Shown piece after piece: positions 26,632-37,843 of a DNA stretch of 64,000 nt (the stretch's first letter is position 1; every line of letters starts with the position of its first letter). The DNA comes from Parvibaculum lavamentivorans DS-1 (GTDB lineage Bacteria > Pseudomonadota > Alphaproteobacteria > Parvibaculales > Parvibaculaceae). Under the pieces are notes generated by a model, which was not told the DNA's origin, did no database searches, and was given only the letters and a program-made list of their open reading frames with translations. The stretch lies in contig NC_009719.1 in NCBI RefSeq assembly GCF_000017565.1, positions 558,001-622,000 on the forward strand. Direction: 5' to 3'. The position numbers and the translations under genes are program-made.

Positions 26632-29600
26632 CCGAACAGGCGCTCGAGACCGATCCCCTCTGGTACAAGGACGCGGTGATCTACCAGCTTCATGTGAAGT
26701 CGTTCTTCGATGCCAATAATGACGGCATCGGCGATTTCGCCGGGCTGATGCGTAAGCTCGACTACATCGCCGATCTCGGCGTGACCGCGATCTGGCTGCT
26801 GCCTTTCTACCCGAGCCCCCGCCGCGACGACGGCTACGACATCGGCGAGTACCGCGATGTGAGCCCGGACTACGGCACCTTTGAAGAGATGCGCGCCTTT
26901 GTGCAGGCGGCGCATGGGCGGGGCATTCGCGTCATCACCGAGCTGGTCATCAACCACACATCGGACCAGCATCCCTGGTTTCAGGCGGCGCGCCGCGCAC
27001 CGCCGGGAAGCCCCGAGCGGGATTTCTATGTCTGGTCGGACAGCGACAAGAATTACGCCGGCACGCGGATCATCTTCTGCGATACGGAGAAATCGAACTG
27101 GACCTGGGACGAGGAGGCTGGCGCCTATTTCTGGCATCGCTTCTATTCGCACCAGCCGGACCTGAATTTCGACAATCCTGCGGTGCTGAAGGAAGTCTTG
27201 TCCGTGATGCATTTCTGGCTCGATGCGGGCGTCGACGGGCTGCGGCTCGACGCCATCCCCTATCTGATCGAGCGGGAGGGAACATCGAACGAAAATCTGC
27301 CGGAGACGCATGAAGTCCTTAAGAAGATCCGCGCCGACCTCGATCGACACTACAAGGACCGCGTATTGCTGGCGGAAGCGAATATGTGGCCGGAAGACAC
27401 TCAGCAATATTTCGGCACGGACGGCGACGAATGCCACATGGCGTTTCACTTTCCGCTTATGCCGCGCATGTACATGGCGGTGGCGCAGGAAGATCGCTTC
27501 CCGATCACCGACATCATGCGCCAGACCCCCGACATAGATGAAAGCTGCCAATGGGCGATTTTCCTGCGCAATCATGACGAGTTGACGCTCGAAATGGTGA
27601 CGGACGCGGAGCGCGACTATCTCTGGAACACCTATGCCGCGGACCGGCGGGCGCGGATCAATCTCGGCATTCGCCGCAGGCTGGCGCCGCTGATGGAGCG
27701 GGACAGGCGCAGGATCGAGTTGATGAATGCGCTGCTGCTGACCATGCCGGGCACGCCGGTGCTCTACTACGGCGATGAAATCGGCATGGGCGACAATGTC
27801 TATCTCGGCGACAGGGATGGTGTGCGCACGCCGATGCAGTGGTCGCCCGACCGCAATGGCGGCTTCTCGCTCGCGGACCCGGCGACACTGGCGCTGCCCG
27901 CGATCATGGACCCGCTTTACGGCTTTCAGGCCGTCAATGTCGAGGCGCAGGAACGGGACCGGCACTCGCTGCTGAACTGGCTGAAGCGGATGCTGGCGGT
28001 GCGGCGGGAGCACCGCGCGTTCGGACGCGGTGCGCAACGCTTTCTCAGGCCAGCGAACCGGAAAGTGCTCGCCTATCTGCGCGAGCATGACGGAGACATC
28101 ATTCTCTGCGTCGCCAATCTCAGCCGGACCGCGCAGGCGGTGGAGCTGGACCTGCATGAATATGAAAACCGGACGCCCATGGAACTGAGCGGCGGCGCGG
28201 CTTTTCCGGCCATCGGGCAGTTGCCTTATCTCCTGACGCTGCCGCCTTACGGCTTTCTCTGGTTTCGCCTCGCGGAGGATGCGACCTCGCCCGAATGGGC
28301 GAGCGGGGCGCCCGGCATGGAGATCGAGAGATACACATTCGTGCTGCGCCCCTCGCTGACGGATGTCACGCAGGGGAACAACCGGCATGTTCTCGAGAAC
28401 GATGTGCTGCCCGCCTATCTTCCCTATCGCCGCTGGTTTGGCGCCAAGGACGAGACGCTGCGCGGCGTTCGCGTTGCGAAAACGGCGGCGCTGCCCGGCG
28501 CGGAGGATTTGCTGTGGACGGAACTCGAGGTGACGACCGATAGCGGCACGAATTCATATGCATTGCCTCTCGGCATCGTCTGGGAGGGAGAGCAGGCGGG
28601 CCCCTTCGCCTCCAACCTCGCCCTCGCGCGCGTGCGGCGCGGGCGGCATGTGGGGCTGCTGACGGATGGCTTCTCGCTCGAGACCTTCTCGCAGACGGTG
28701 GTGAAGGCAATGCAAAGCGGGGCGGAACTGCCGCTCGACGGAAGCGTGGTGAAGTTCACCGCTCATCCGGGCTTCGACATTGAACCCGACCTCAAGCCGC
28801 ATTGGCTGGCGGCGGAGCAATCGAACAGCACGATGGTGCTGGGCGAGCGAGCGGTACTGAAAGTTCTGCGCAAGATACAGAAGGGCATTCACCCTGAGGT
28901 CGAGATGGTGCGCCATCTGACGGACAAGGGATTTGAAAATGTCCCGGCCATTCTCGCCGAAGCGAATCGTATTGATGATGACGGCACGAGCCTGCTGATG
29001 CTGATGCAGACCTTCGTCTATAACCAGGGCGACGGATGGCAGTGGACGCTGGGCGCGCTTGAGCGGATGGCGACCGACATGGATTGGAGTTTCTCCAACT
29101 ACGCCAATTTCGCAAGGAACCTTGGCCAGAGGCTTGCGGAGATGCACGCCGTGCTCGCGCAACCGGCAAAGCATCCGGCCTTTGCACCCGAGACCATGGA
29201 TGCGGCGGCCGCTTCCGAAATGGGCGAGCGCATCGCGAACGAGGTTTCTACCGCGCTCGACCTGACTCCGCAGACCGGAACCGAGGACGAAACGCTGCTC
29301 GGCCAGCGCGAGATATTGCTCATGCGCATCCGCGAGCTCGCCATTTCCGCTGAAGGGCGCGTGCGCACAAGAATTCATGGCGATCTGCATCTGGGGCAGG
29401 TGCTCGTGACCGGCAGCGACGTGATGCTGATCGATTTCGAAGGCGAGCCGGCAAAGCCGCTTGCCGACCGGCGGAAGAAAGATATTCCACTGCGCGATGT
29501 GGCCGGGCTGCTCCGCTCGTTCGATTATGCGGCGGCGGTTGCCGAGCGGCAGCGCCCCGCAAGCGCGGAGACGGAGGAAATCCGGACGGGTGAACGCTAT

Positions 29601-29813
29601 GCGCGCTTCCGCGTTCAGGCGGTGGAGGCGTTCCTGGACGGATATGCCGGAGAGCGCGACATCGGCAACGACCCCTTGCTCAATCTCCTCGTTCTGGAGA
29701 AGGCGGCATATGAGGTTGCCTACGAGGCGGCCAACCGGCCGGACTGGATCGACGTTCCCGTTGCGGGGTTTGCACGCGTGGCGGAAGCGATACTCAACGG
29801 AAAGGGAATTTGA
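26628..29813 (+). CDS. treS: Trehalose synthase fused to maltokinase (TreS-Mak)
   Basis: This 1061-residue bifunctional protein carries a GH13 TreS domain in residues 1 to about 550, which interconverts trehalose and maltose. Its catalytic residues are D208 in [11 protein letters not shown]250 in [10 protein letters not shown] and D317 in FLRNHDELT. The C-terminal part, about 600-1061, is a maltokinase with the aminoglycoside-kinase-like signature IHGDLHLGQ (H917) and metal-binding IDFEGEP (D936). It would make maltose 1-phosphate from maltose and ATP. The fusion therefore feeds GlgE directly. ATG 26628 overlaps the glgE stop; a longer upstream frame inside glgE is rejected. The next gene overlaps by one base (TGATG). 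Confidence 0.96.
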   Translation: MTEQALETDPLWYKDAVIYQLHVKSFFDANNDGIGDFAGLMRKLDYIADLGVTAIWLLPFYPSPRRDDGYDIGEYRDVSPDYGTFEEMRAFVQAAHGRGIRVITELVINHTSDQHPWFQAARRAPPGSPERDFYVWSDSDKNYAGTRIIFCDTEKSNWTWDEEAGAYFWHRFYSHQPDLNFDNPAVLKEVLSVMHFWLDAGVDGLRLDAIPYLIEREGTSNENLPETHEVLKKIRADLDRHYKDRVLLAEANMWPEDTQQYFGTDGDECHMAFHFPLMPRMYMAVAQEDRFPITDIMRQTPDIDESCQWAIFLRNHDELTLEMVTDAERDYLWNTYAADRRARINLGIRRRLAPLMERDRRRIELMNALLLTMPGTPVLYYGDEIGMGDNVYLGDRDGVRTPMQWSPDRNGGFSLADPATLALPAIMDPLYGFQAVNVEAQERDRHSLLNWLKRMLAVRREHRAFGRGAQRFLRPANRKVLAYLREHDGDIILCVANLSRTAQAVELDLHEYENRTPMELSGGAAFPAIGQLPYLLTLPPYGFLWFRLAEDATSPEWASGAPGMEIERYTFVLRPSLTDVTQGNNRHVLENDVLPAYLPYRRWFGAKDETLRGVRVAKTAALPGAEDLLWTELEVTTDSGTNSYALPLGIVWEGEQAGPFASNLALARVRRGRHVGLLTDGFSLETFSQTVVKAMQSGAELPLDGSVVKFTAHPGFDIEPDLKPHWLAAEQSNSTMVLGERAVLKVLRKIQKGIHPEVEMVRHLTDKGFENVPAILAEANRIDDDGTSLLMLMQTFVYNQGDGWQWTLGALERMATDMDWSFSNYANFARNLGQRLAEMHAVLAQPAKHPAFAPETMDAAAASEMGERIANEVSTALDLTPQTGTEDETLLGQREILLMRIRELAISAEGRVRTRIHGDLHLGQVLVTGSDVMLIDFEGEPAKPLADRRKKDIPLRDVAGLLRSFDYAAAVAERQRPASAETEEIRTGERYARFRVQAVEAFLDGYAGERDIGNDPLLNLLVLEKAAYEVAYEAANRPDWIDVPVAGFARVAEAILNGKGI

Positions 29814-32011
29814 TGGAGGGCGGCGACAGGCTCGAATATGCGGCGGGGGCTCTGCTCGAAGGGCGTTTGACCGATCCGTTCGCGCTGCTCGGACCGCATG
29901 CTCAGGATGATGGATATGTCGTCCGTACATTTCAGCCGGGCGCGGAAAGTGTGTCACTTATCGCGCGCTCCGGCGGCGAGGACATCGGCACGCTCGAGGA
30001 GATTTCGGACGGGCTCTTTGCGGGCCGGATGAAGGAGGACAAGCCCTATAGCTTGCGCATCCTCTGGCCCGGCGGTGCGGTGCAGGAGGTCGAGGATGCC
30101 TATTCCTTCGGCCCGGTGCTCGGAGACCTCGACCTGTATCTCTTCGGCGAAGGCCGGCATTGGGATCTCGCGCGCGTCCTCGGCGCGCAACCGCGAACGA
30201 TCGAAGGCGTTGCGGGCGTTGCCTTCGCGGTATGGGCGCCGAATGCGCGGCGCGTATCCGTCATTGGCGATTTCAACAATTGGGATGGACGGCGGCACCC
30301 GATGCGGCTGCGCCATGGCGCGGGGATATGGGAGCTCTTCGTGCCGCGGCTCGGCCAGGGCACACGCTACAAATACGAAATCGCGGGTGCGGACGGCAGC
30401 ACGACGCAAAGAGCCGACCCTGTCGCGCGCGCCACCGAGGCACCGCCTGCGACGGCATCGGTCGTCGCCGCGCCGCCGGACTATCGCTGGACGGATGAAG
30501 ACTGGCTCGCTGAACGCGCCTCCCGCCAGCGCCCGAATGCCGCGATCTCGATCTACGAGGTACATGCGGCCTCATGGGTACGGCCGGAGGGGAACGTGGA
30601 AGGTACGCTCGACTGGAATGCGCTGATAGACAGGCTCATTCCCTATGTCGCCGACATGGGCTTCACGCATGTCGAGTTCCTGCCCATCATGGAGCATCCG
30701 TTCGGTGGCTCGTGGGGATACCAGACACTCTCGCAATTCGCGCCCTCCGCGCGCTTCGGGAAACCGGAGGATTTCGCGCGGTTCGTTGATGCATGTCACC
30801 GCGCCGGCATCGGCGTCATCCTCGACTGGGTACCGGCTCATTTTCCGACGGACCCGCACGGCCTCGCCCATTTCGATGGAACGCATCTCTATGAACATGC
30901 GGACCCGCGGGAGGGCTTTCATCCCGACTGGAATACGATGATCTACAATCTCGGCCGGACGGAAGTTGCGGGCTTTCTTCTTGCGTCGGCGCTTTGGTGG
31001 ATCGAGACCTTTCATGTCGATGGGCTACGTGTCGACGCCGTTGCGTCGATGCTTTACCGGGATTACAGCCGCAAGGCCGGCGAATGGGTGCCGAACATTC
31101 ATGGCGGGCGGGAAAATCTGGAATCCGTCGACTTCCTGAAGCGGCTCAATGCCATCATCGCGGAACGCTGCCCGGGCGCCGTCACCATCGCCGAGGAGTC
31201 GACCGCATGGCCGGGCGTTTCGGCGCCGCTCAAAAGCGGAGGGCTCGGCTTTTCCTACAAGTGGAACATGGGCTGGATGCACGACACGCTCCAATATGTG
31301 GAGCGCGATCCGCTCTATCGCAAATGGCATCACTCCGAGATGACCTTCGGGCTTGTCTATGCGTTCTCGGAGAAATTCGTTCTGCCGCTGAGCCATGACG
31401 AAGTGGTGCATGGGAAAGGCTCGCTGATCGGGAAGATGCCGGGCGACCGGTGGCGGAAATTCGCGACGCTACGCGCCTACTACACCTTCATGTGGACGCA
31501 TCCCGGCAAGAAGCTCCTTTTCATGGGGGGCGAGATCGCGCAGGACAGCGAGTGGAACCACGATGCCGAAGTCGCGTGGCACTTATTGTCGATCCCCGAA
31601 CACGCCGCCGTGCAACGCCTCGTCCGCGACCTCAATCGGCTCTATGCGAGCGAACCGGCACTCCACGCACGCGACACGGAGCCTGCGGGCTTTCAATGGA
31701 TCGTCGGCGCAGACGCGGAGCGCAGCGTTTTCGTCTATGCGCGATATGGCGAGACCGGAACGCCGCCCATGGTGGTGCTCGTCAACATGACGCCGGAGCC
31801 ATGCACCGACTACCGGATCGGCATGCCGCTTGCCGGGCAGTGGCGCGAAATATTGAACAGCGACGCGGCCATTTACGGCGGCGGCAACATCGGCAATGCC
31901 GGTCTGGTGGAAGCGCGCGCGGCGCCTGCCCATGGCCAGCCTGCAAGCGCGAGCGTCGTGCTGCCGCCTCTGGCCGCCGTTATTCTCCAGCATGAGGGAC
32001 CGAACCGATGA
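29813..32011 (+). CDS. glgB: 1,4-alpha-glucan branching enzyme
   Basis: This 732-residue GH13 enzyme introduces alpha-1,6 branches into the glucan made by GlgE. It has the N-terminal CBM48-like modules ([22 protein letters not shown]) and the catalytic barrel with D408 in [16 protein letters not shown]461 in [10 protein letters not shown] and D529 in [13 protein letters not shown]. The substrate-binding [10 protein letters not shown] is also present. Size and domain order match the long bacterial GlgB form. The ATG at 29813 shares its A with the TGA of treS, implying tight translational coupling. The stop overlaps the glgX start. Confidence 0.97.
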   Translation: MEGGDRLEYAAGALLEGRLTDPFALLGPHAQDDGYVVRTFQPGAESVSLIARSGGEDIGTLEEISDGLFAGRMKEDKPYSLRILWPGGAVQEVEDAYSFGPVLGDLDLYLFGEGRHWDLARVLGAQPRTIEGVAGVAFAVWAPNARRVSVIGDFNNWDGRRHPMRLRHGAGIWELFVPRLGQGTRYKYEIAGADGSTTQRADPVARATEAPPATASVVAAPPDYRWTDEDWLAERASRQRPNAAISIYEVHAASWVRPEGNVEGTLDWNALIDRLIPYVADMGFTHVEFLPIMEHPFGGSWGYQTLSQFAPSARFGKPEDFARFVDACHRAGIGVILDWVPAHFPTDPHGLAHFDGTHLYEHADPREGFHPDWNTMIYNLGRTEVAGFLLASALWWIETFHVDGLRVDAVASMLYRDYSRKAGEWVPNIHGGRENLESVDFLKRLNAIIAERCPGAVTIAEESTAWPGVSAPLKSGGLGFSYKWNMGWMHDTLQYVERDPLYRKWHHSEMTFGLVYAFSEKFVLPLSHDEVVHGKGSLIGKMPGDRWRKFATLRAYYTFMWTHPGKKLLFMGGEIAQDSEWNHDAEVAWHLLSIPEHAAVQRLVRDLNRLYASEPALHARDTEPAGFQWIVGADAERSVFVYARYGETGTPPMVVLVNMTPEPCTDYRIGMPLAGQWREILNSDAAIYGGGNIGNAGLVEARAAPAHGQPASASVVLPPLAAVILQHEGPNR

Positions 32012-34122
32012 GCCCGCTTCCGGAGCGACTTGACAATGGCTCGCCGCGTCCGCTCGGCGCCACCTTTGATGGCCTCGGCGTCAACTTCGCGGTCTTCTCG
32101 GCGCATGCCGAAAAGATCGAACTCTGCCTGTTTGAACCCACGGGCAAGCGGGAGATCGCGCGCTACGAGTTGCCCGAATGGACCGACGAGGTGTGGCACG
32201 GCTATCTGCCGGATGCGCGGCCGGGCCTTCTCTACGGGTACCGCGCCTATGGACGCTATGCGCCGGAAGAAGGACACCGCTTCAACCCGAACAAATTGCT
32301 GCTCGATCCCTATGCACGAAAACTCGCCGGCGAAGTGCGCCGGACCGATGCGCTGCATGGCTACCGCGTTCGCTCGCACCGCGCCGATCTGAGCTTCGAC
32401 CGCAGGGACAGCGCGGCGGCCATGCCGAAGGGCGTGGTCACGAATACCACTTTCGACTGGTCGCGCGACATCAGGCCCAACACACCTTGGTCGGAGACGG
32501 TCATATATGAAGCCCATGTCAAAGGGCTGACAAAGCTGATGGAAGATGTTCCCCCGACCGAACAGGGAACATTCGCGGCGCTGGCGCATCCCAAGGTGAT
32601 CGATCATCTGAAGCGGCTCGGCGTGACGGCGCTCGAACTGATGCCGATACATGCCTTTGTGCAGGACCGTTTCCTGCAGGAAAAGGGCCTGCGTAATTAC
32701 TGGGGATACAACACGCTCGGCTTCTTCGCGCCGGAGCGCAGCTATCTCGCTTCCGACGATCAGGATGAATTGCGGATCGCGGTCCGGCGGCTGCACGCGG
32801 CGGGCATCGAGGTCATTCTCGACGTCGTCTACAACCACACATGCGAGGGAAGCGAGCGGGGACCGACCATGTCTTGGCGCGGGCTCGACAATGCCACCTA
32901 TTACCGGCTGACCGCCGAGAGCGCGCGCTACTGCGTCAACGATACCGGCACGGGAAACACGCTCAACCTGTCGAATGCGCGCGTGATCCAGATGGTGGCG
33001 GACTCGCTTCGCTTTTGGGCGACGTCCTTCGGCATCGATGGCTTCCGCTTCGATCTCGGATTGACGCTCGGCCGGACGGACCAGGGCTTCAATCCGGGCG
33101 CGGGCTTTTTCGACGTACTCCGGCAGGACCCGGTCCTGAGCGGATTGAAGCTCATAACCGAACCCTGGGATATCGGGCCCGGCGGCTATCAGCTCGGCAA
33201 TTTTCCACCGAGCTTCGCGGAGTGGAACGACAAGTACCGTGATTGCGTGAGGAAATACTGGAGGGGCGATGCGTCGCTGCGCGGCGAACTTGCGGCACGT
33301 ATTTCAGGATCGGGAGACCTCTTCGACCGTAGGGCGCGCCGGCCCTGGGCGAGCGTGAACTACATCGCCAGCCATGATGGCTACACGCTGGCGGATCTCG
33401 TCGCCTATGAACACCGGCATAATGAACGCAACGGCGAGGAAAACCGGGACGGGCATTCGCATAATTATTCACGGAACTGGGGAGCCGAAGGGCCGACCGA
33501 CGACGCGGCGATCCTTGAGGTGCGAAACCGCGTTCGCCGCTCGATGCTGACGACGCTGTTCACCTCGCTCGGCACACCGATGCTGCTGGCCGGAGACGAA
33601 TTCGGCCGCAGTCAGGGCGGGAACAACAATGCCTACTGCCAGGACAATGAAATCAGCTGGCTGGACTGGAGTGCGATGGAGACGGAGGAGGGCAAAAGCC
33701 TTTTTGCCTTTACCTCCCGGCTGATCGACATACGCAAACGCCACACGATGCTGCGGGCGCCGAACTTTCTCTACGGTGAAGATGCGACCGGGCATGGTCT
33801 CAACGACGTAGAGTGGTTTGACGAGCGCGGCACCGCGCCCTCCGAGGAGGACTGGAACAACCCGGACGGCCGTGCGCTCGCGATGCGGCGGGCATGCCGG
33901 CACGAAGACGGACATATCGAAGTGCTGACGCTGCTTCTCAATGCTTCCGACCACCCGATCTCGTTCCACATAACGCCATCCGAAAACAAGTGCACCGTTC
34001 TCATCGACAGCATCTATCCCGAACGGGACGAGATAGAGGTCAGCGGTCAATACGAGGTGGAGGCGCGCGGCGCGGCCCTCCTGCGCTGCACGATCGAGTT
34101 ACCGGCGAGCGAAGAAGCATGA
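32008..34122 (+). CDS. glgX: Glycogen debranching enzyme
   Basis: This 704-residue isoamylase-type GH13 enzyme hydrolyses alpha-1,6 branch points of limit-dextrins. The N-terminal CBM48 segment is [21 protein letters not shown]. The barrel contains [32 protein letters not shown], the nucleophile in [12 protein letters not shown], the acid in [19 protein letters not shown] and the third acid in [23 protein letters not shown]. Length and these motifs match GlgX/TreX rather than pullulanase. In this operon it would release short linear malto-oligosaccharides for TreY. The start overlaps the glgB stop by ATGA. Confidence 0.96.
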   Translation: MSPLPERLDNGSPRPLGATFDGLGVNFAVFSAHAEKIELCLFEPTGKREIARYELPEWTDEVWHGYLPDARPGLLYGYRAYGRYAPEEGHRFNPNKLLLDPYARKLAGEVRRTDALHGYRVRSHRADLSFDRRDSAAAMPKGVVTNTTFDWSRDIRPNTPWSETVIYEAHVKGLTKLMEDVPPTEQGTFAALAHPKVIDHLKRLGVTALELMPIHAFVQDRFLQEKGLRNYWGYNTLGFFAPERSYLASDDQDELRIAVRRLHAAGIEVILDVVYNHTCEGSERGPTMSWRGLDNATYYRLTAESARYCVNDTGTGNTLNLSNARVIQMVADSLRFWATSFGIDGFRFDLGLTLGRTDQGFNPGAGFFDVLRQDPVLSGLKLITEPWDIGPGGYQLGNFPPSFAEWNDKYRDCVRKYWRGDASLRGELAARISGSGDLFDRRARRPWASVNYIASHDGYTLADLVAYEHRHNERNGEENRDGHSHNYSRNWGAEGPTDDAAILEVRNRVRRSMLTTLFTSLGTPMLLAGDEFGRSQGGNNNAYCQDNEISWLDWSAMETEEGKSLFAFTSRLIDIRKRHTMLRAPNFLYGEDATGHGLNDVEWFDERGTAPSEEDWNNPDGRALAMRRACRHEDGHIEVLTLLLNASDHPISFHITPSENKCTVLIDSIYPERDEIEVSGQYEVEARGAALLRCTIELPASEEA

Positions 34123-35837
34123 TGGCGTGGGGAGCGACATTGCTGGAGCCGGGGCGGACAAGGTTTTCCCTGTGGGCGCCGAATGCAGGCACCGTCGAGC
34201 TTGTCCTCGACGGAGGGAGGACGGTGCCGCTTGGACAGACGGCGAATGGCTGGTTCATGGCGGAGGCGCCTGTTGGAGCCGGTGCCCGCTACCGTTTTCG
34301 CGTGAACAATGATCGTGCGGTGCCGGATCCCGCGGCGCGTATGCAGTCAGATGGCGTGCATGGCTGGAGCGTTGTGATGGATCCGTCGACCTACAAATGG
34401 CGCTCGCTCAACTGGCGCGGCAGGAAATGGGAGGAGGCGGTCATCCAGGAGGTGCATCCCGGCTTGCTCGGCGGCTTCTCCGGCATTGCAGACCGGCTTC
34501 CCGCTCTTGCTGATCTCGGCGTTACGGCCATTGAATTGATGCCTGTAGCCGCCTTCAGCGGCACGCGGAACTGGGGCTATGACGGCGTGTTGCTTTATGC
34601 GCCGGCGGAGAGCTACGGAACACCGGACGAATTGAAGGCGCTTGTCGACAAGGCACATGAGCTCGGCCTGATGGTCTTTCTCGATGTCGTCTACAACCAC
34701 TTCGGGCCGGACGGTAATTACCTCGGCGTCTATGCGCGGGATTTCTTCGATCCGAGCGTTCACACGCCATGGGGCGCGGCCGTCGCCGTGGACCAGAAGC
34801 CGGTGGAGCGCTTCTTCATCGACAATGCCTTGATGTGGCTCGATGAATACCGCTTCGACGGGCTGCGCTTCGATGCCGTTCAGGCGATAGCCAACAATGA
34901 CTTTCTCGACCGGATGGCCGGAGAAATAAGAGAGAAGCTTGGCAGCGATCGGTACATCCATCTCATCCTCGAGAACGAGAACAACGATCCCGACCGGCTT
35001 TCGGCGGGCCGCTACGACGCGCAATGGAATGACGACTTCCACAGCGCATTGCACGTATTGCTGACAGGCGAAACGAGCTCCTATTACGGCGATTTCGCCG
35101 CCCGTCCGACGGAGATGCTCGCCCGGTGCCTTGCCGAAGGCTTCGCCTTTCAGGGCGAGGTATCACAACATCTCGATGGCAGGCGGCGCGGCGGGACAAG
35201 CGCCCATCTGCCAGCGGCGGCGTTCGTCTCCTTTCTTCAGAACCACGACCAGATCGGCAATCGAGCGATGGGAGAACGGCTTACCGTTCTCACCGACCCC
35301 GCAAGGCTTCGCGCGGCGACGGCTCTTCTACTGCTTTCTCCGCAGATCCCGCTCTTCTTCATGGGCGACGAGGAAGGCTCGCAAACGCCCTTTCTTTTCT
35401 TCACCGATTTTCACGACGAACTCGCGGATGCCGTGCGCCGCGGACGTCGGCAGGAATTCGCGAAGTTTCCATCCTATGCGAACGAGGAAGCGCGCAAACG
35501 TATTCCGGATCCGAACGCAGCCGATACCTATGAGCAGTCCCGCCCGCGGCCCGGACCGGACGGAGAGAAGTGGAAAGTTCTCTATAAGGAACTTCTGCGG
35601 CTGCGGCACAAGGAAATCGTACCACGGCTGCAGGGCGCCCGCGGGATAGAAGCCGAAGTTCTCGCCAAGGGAGCCGCTATCGCAAGATGGCGGATGGCCG
35701 ACAACAGCGTGCTTGTGATCGCCTTCAATCTTGGAGAAACGCCGGCCGCCGTTCCGATGCCGGGAGACGGTGTTATCTACAGTGAAGGTGAAACCGGAAC
35801 CCCCGGCAGCATTGCCGTCTGGCTCGAACGGATATGA
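34119..35837 (+). CDS. treZ: Maltooligosyltrehalose trehalohydrolase
   Basis: This 572-residue GH13 enzyme releases trehalose from the end of maltooligosyl-trehalose. It begins with a CBM48-like module (LLEPGRTRFSLWAPNAGTVEL). The barrel contains IELMPVAAFSGTRNWGYDGVLLYAP, VFLDVVYNHFGPDGNYL, RFDGLRFDAVQAI (nucleophile Asp), LILENENND (acid Glu) and LQNHDQIGNRAMGERL (third Asp). These are the TreZ versions of the motifs. Two ATGs (34119, 34122) overlap the glgX stop; the longer frame from 33894 lies inside glgX and is rejected. It is separated from treY by malQ. Confidence 0.95.
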   Translation: MMAWGATLLEPGRTRFSLWAPNAGTVELVLDGGRTVPLGQTANGWFMAEAPVGAGARYRFRVNNDRAVPDPAARMQSDGVHGWSVVMDPSTYKWRSLNWRGRKWEEAVIQEVHPGLLGGFSGIADRLPALADLGVTAIELMPVAAFSGTRNWGYDGVLLYAPAESYGTPDELKALVDKAHELGLMVFLDVVYNHFGPDGNYLGVYARDFFDPSVHTPWGAAVAVDQKPVERFFIDNALMWLDEYRFDGLRFDAVQAIANNDFLDRMAGEIREKLGSDRYIHLILENENNDPDRLSAGRYDAQWNDDFHSALHVLLTGETSSYYGDFAARPTEMLARCLAEGFAFQGEVSQHLDGRRRGGTSAHLPAAAFVSFLQNHDQIGNRAMGERLTVLTDPARLRAATALLLLSPQIPLFFMGDEEGSQTPFLFFTDFHDELADAVRRGRRQEFAKFPSYANEEARKRIPDPNAADTYEQSRPRPGPDGEKWKVLYKELLRLRHKEIVPRLQGARGIEAEVLAKGAAIARWRMADNSVLVIAFNLGETPAAVPMPGDGVIYSEGETGTPGSIAVWLERI

Positions 35838-37843
35838 GCAGGATCGTCTCATTGGCTCAGGCCGCGGGTATTCAGGTCGAGTGGACGGATGCTGCCGGCA
35901 GACGGCAGCGCGTCAGCGAAGACGCCCTTTCGGCGATCCTCGCGGCACTCGGCTTGCCCGCCGACAGCAGCTCGGCGATTGCCGATAGCTGCAACCGGCT
36001 GGAAGAGCGCGCCAGCGGTGAAACCTCTTTTCTTTCAGGCGATCAAGGCAGTGTGATCCGGTTGCAGGGCCGTTATGGCGGAGCGAAGCGGGCGCGGCTT
36101 GTTCTGGAGGATGGCTCCGCGCGCGACGTGGTACTGGAGGACGGACAGGATGGCGCGATGCTCCCTGCCATCGGCCAACCGGGCTACCATCGGCTCTTGC
36201 TGGACGATCACGAAGTGCAGCTCGCAGTAGCGCCCCCGCATTGCTATCCGATAGGTGAAGCCACCGGGGGGCGTCGCGTCTGGGGCCCCGCCATACAAAT
36301 TGCGGCACTGCGCGATGCGCGCGAAACGAGCTATGGCGACTACAGTTCTCTTGCCGATGCCGCCCGCGCCTTTAGCGAGAGAGGCGCCGATGCCATGGCG
36401 ATCAGCCCTGTGCACGCACTTTTCCCGGCCGATACAAGCCGCTACAGCCCCTACGCGCCATCGAGCCGGCTGTTCCTGAACGTCTTCTATGCGGACCCGG
36501 CCCTGATCGGCGGCGCCATGCCGTCAGCTCCGCGAGCAGCACTTATCGACTGGCCAGCCGCGATACCCGAACGTCTGGGCGCGCTTCGGGCGGCTTACGA
36601 CGGACGGGACGCGGGCGTGAAGGAGGCCGTCTCAGCCTATGTCGCGGAGGCCGGAGAGGAACTGCGGCGGCACGCCCTCTTCGACGCGCTTCACGCCCAT
36701 TTTTTCAGGCAGAGCGGAGCAGGTGGCTGGCAGGATTGGCCCATCGAATATCGCAACCCATCGGACCGGGCGGTAGCCACCTTCGCGGCCGCGCATGAAG
36801 ACGAGGTCGGTTTTTATATTTTCCTGCAATGGCTTGCGGAAAAGGGTCTCGACGAGGCGCAGCGGTCGGCGCGACAGGCGGGCATGGCAATCGGCCTTAT
36901 TGCCGATCTCGCAGTTGGCATGGACGCGGGGGGCAGTCATGCCTGGAGCCGGCCGGAAGAACTGCTGACCGGGCTGTCGATTGGCGCACCGCCCGATCCG
37001 CTTGGGCCCGACGGACAAAACTGGGGCATCACCGGATTTTCGCCGCAGGCACTCCAGCGCACCGGCTTTGATGCGTTCATCGCCACCATACGCGCCGCGC
37101 TTCGCCACGCTGGCGGCATTCGCATCGACCATGCGCTCGGGCTGCGCCGCCTATGGGTGGTGCCGTCGGGCGCCTCATCCGCGGATGGCGCCTATCTCAC
37201 TTATCCCCTCGACGACATGCTTCGCCTGCTCGCACTGGAATCGCAACGCGCCAAGGCGATCGTCATAGGCGAGGACCTCGGCACCGTTCCCGAAGGGCTT
37301 CGCGAGGAGATGGGCAGGAAAGAAATGCTCGGCATGCGCGTTCTCTGGTTTGAACGCGGTGCGGACGAGGCATTCCTTCCCCCGAAGGAGTGGCAGGGGA
37401 AGGCAGCCGCGATGACCGGCACTCACGACCTGCCGACAGTCGCCGGCTGGTGGAGCGGCAGAGATATAGACTGGACGTGGAATTTGAAGCGAAAGGCGGA
37501 CGCACCAAGTGAGGCGGAGCATCGGGAGGGTCGCGAACGGGAGCGGACAAAATTCTGGGCGGCCATGCGCGATGCCGGCGTGACGGACGCGGCGATGCCG
37601 GAGCCGGATGATGCGAACCCTGTTCTGGACGCCGCTCTTGCCTTTGTGAGTGAAACGCCTTGCCCAATCGCCATTCTGCCGATGGAAGACATCGTAGGGC
37701 TGGTGGAGCAGCCGAATCTGCCAGGCACCATGAACGAGCATCCTAACTGGTGCCGGCGGATGCCGGGACCGACCCGCGACCTGCTCGATCAGCCGGATAT
37801 TGCCCGGCGTATCGCCATCCTCAAATCGAAGAGAGCAAGATGA
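35834..37843 (+). CDS. malQ: 4-alpha-glucanotransferase
   Basis: This 669-residue GH77 amylomaltase disproportionates malto-oligosaccharides, moving glucan segments between chains and releasing glucose. The start, MSRIVSLAQAAGIQVEWTDAAGRR, leads a beta-rich N-terminal domain of about 150 residues, seen in longer MalQ proteins. Catalytic motifs are IRIDHALGLRRLWVVP (nucleophile Asp), IVIGEDLGTVPEGLREEM (acid Glu) and GTHDLPTVAGWW (third Asp). In this operon it could recycle maltotriose and other short chains that TreY does not accept. It overlaps both treZ and treY by ATGA. Confidence 0.95.
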   Translation: MSRIVSLAQAAGIQVEWTDAAGRRQRVSEDALSAILAALGLPADSSSAIADSCNRLEERASGETSFLSGDQGSVIRLQGRYGGAKRARLVLEDGSARDVVLEDGQDGAMLPAIGQPGYHRLLLDDHEVQLAVAPPHCYPIGEATGGRRVWGPAIQIAALRDARETSYGDYSSLADAARAFSERGADAMAISPVHALFPADTSRYSPYAPSSRLFLNVFYADPALIGGAMPSAPRAALIDWPAAIPERLGALRAAYDGRDAGVKEAVSAYVAEAGEELRRHALFDALHAHFFRQSGAGGWQDWPIEYRNPSDRAVATFAAAHEDEVGFYIFLQWLAEKGLDEAQRSARQAGMAIGLIADLAVGMDAGGSHAWSRPEELLTGLSIGAPPDPLGPDGQNWGITGFSPQALQRTGFDAFIATIRAALRHAGGIRIDHALGLRRLWVVPSGASSADGAYLTYPLDDMLRLLALESQRAKAIVIGEDLGTVPEGLREEMGRKEMLGMRVLWFERGADEAFLPPKEWQGKAAAMTGTHDLPTVAGWWSGRDIDWTWNLKRKADAPSEAEHREGRERERTKFWAAMRDAGVTDAAMPEPDDANPVLDAALAFVSETPCPIAILPMEDIVGLVEQPNLPGTMNEHPNWCRRMPGPTRDLLDQPDIARRIAILKSKRAR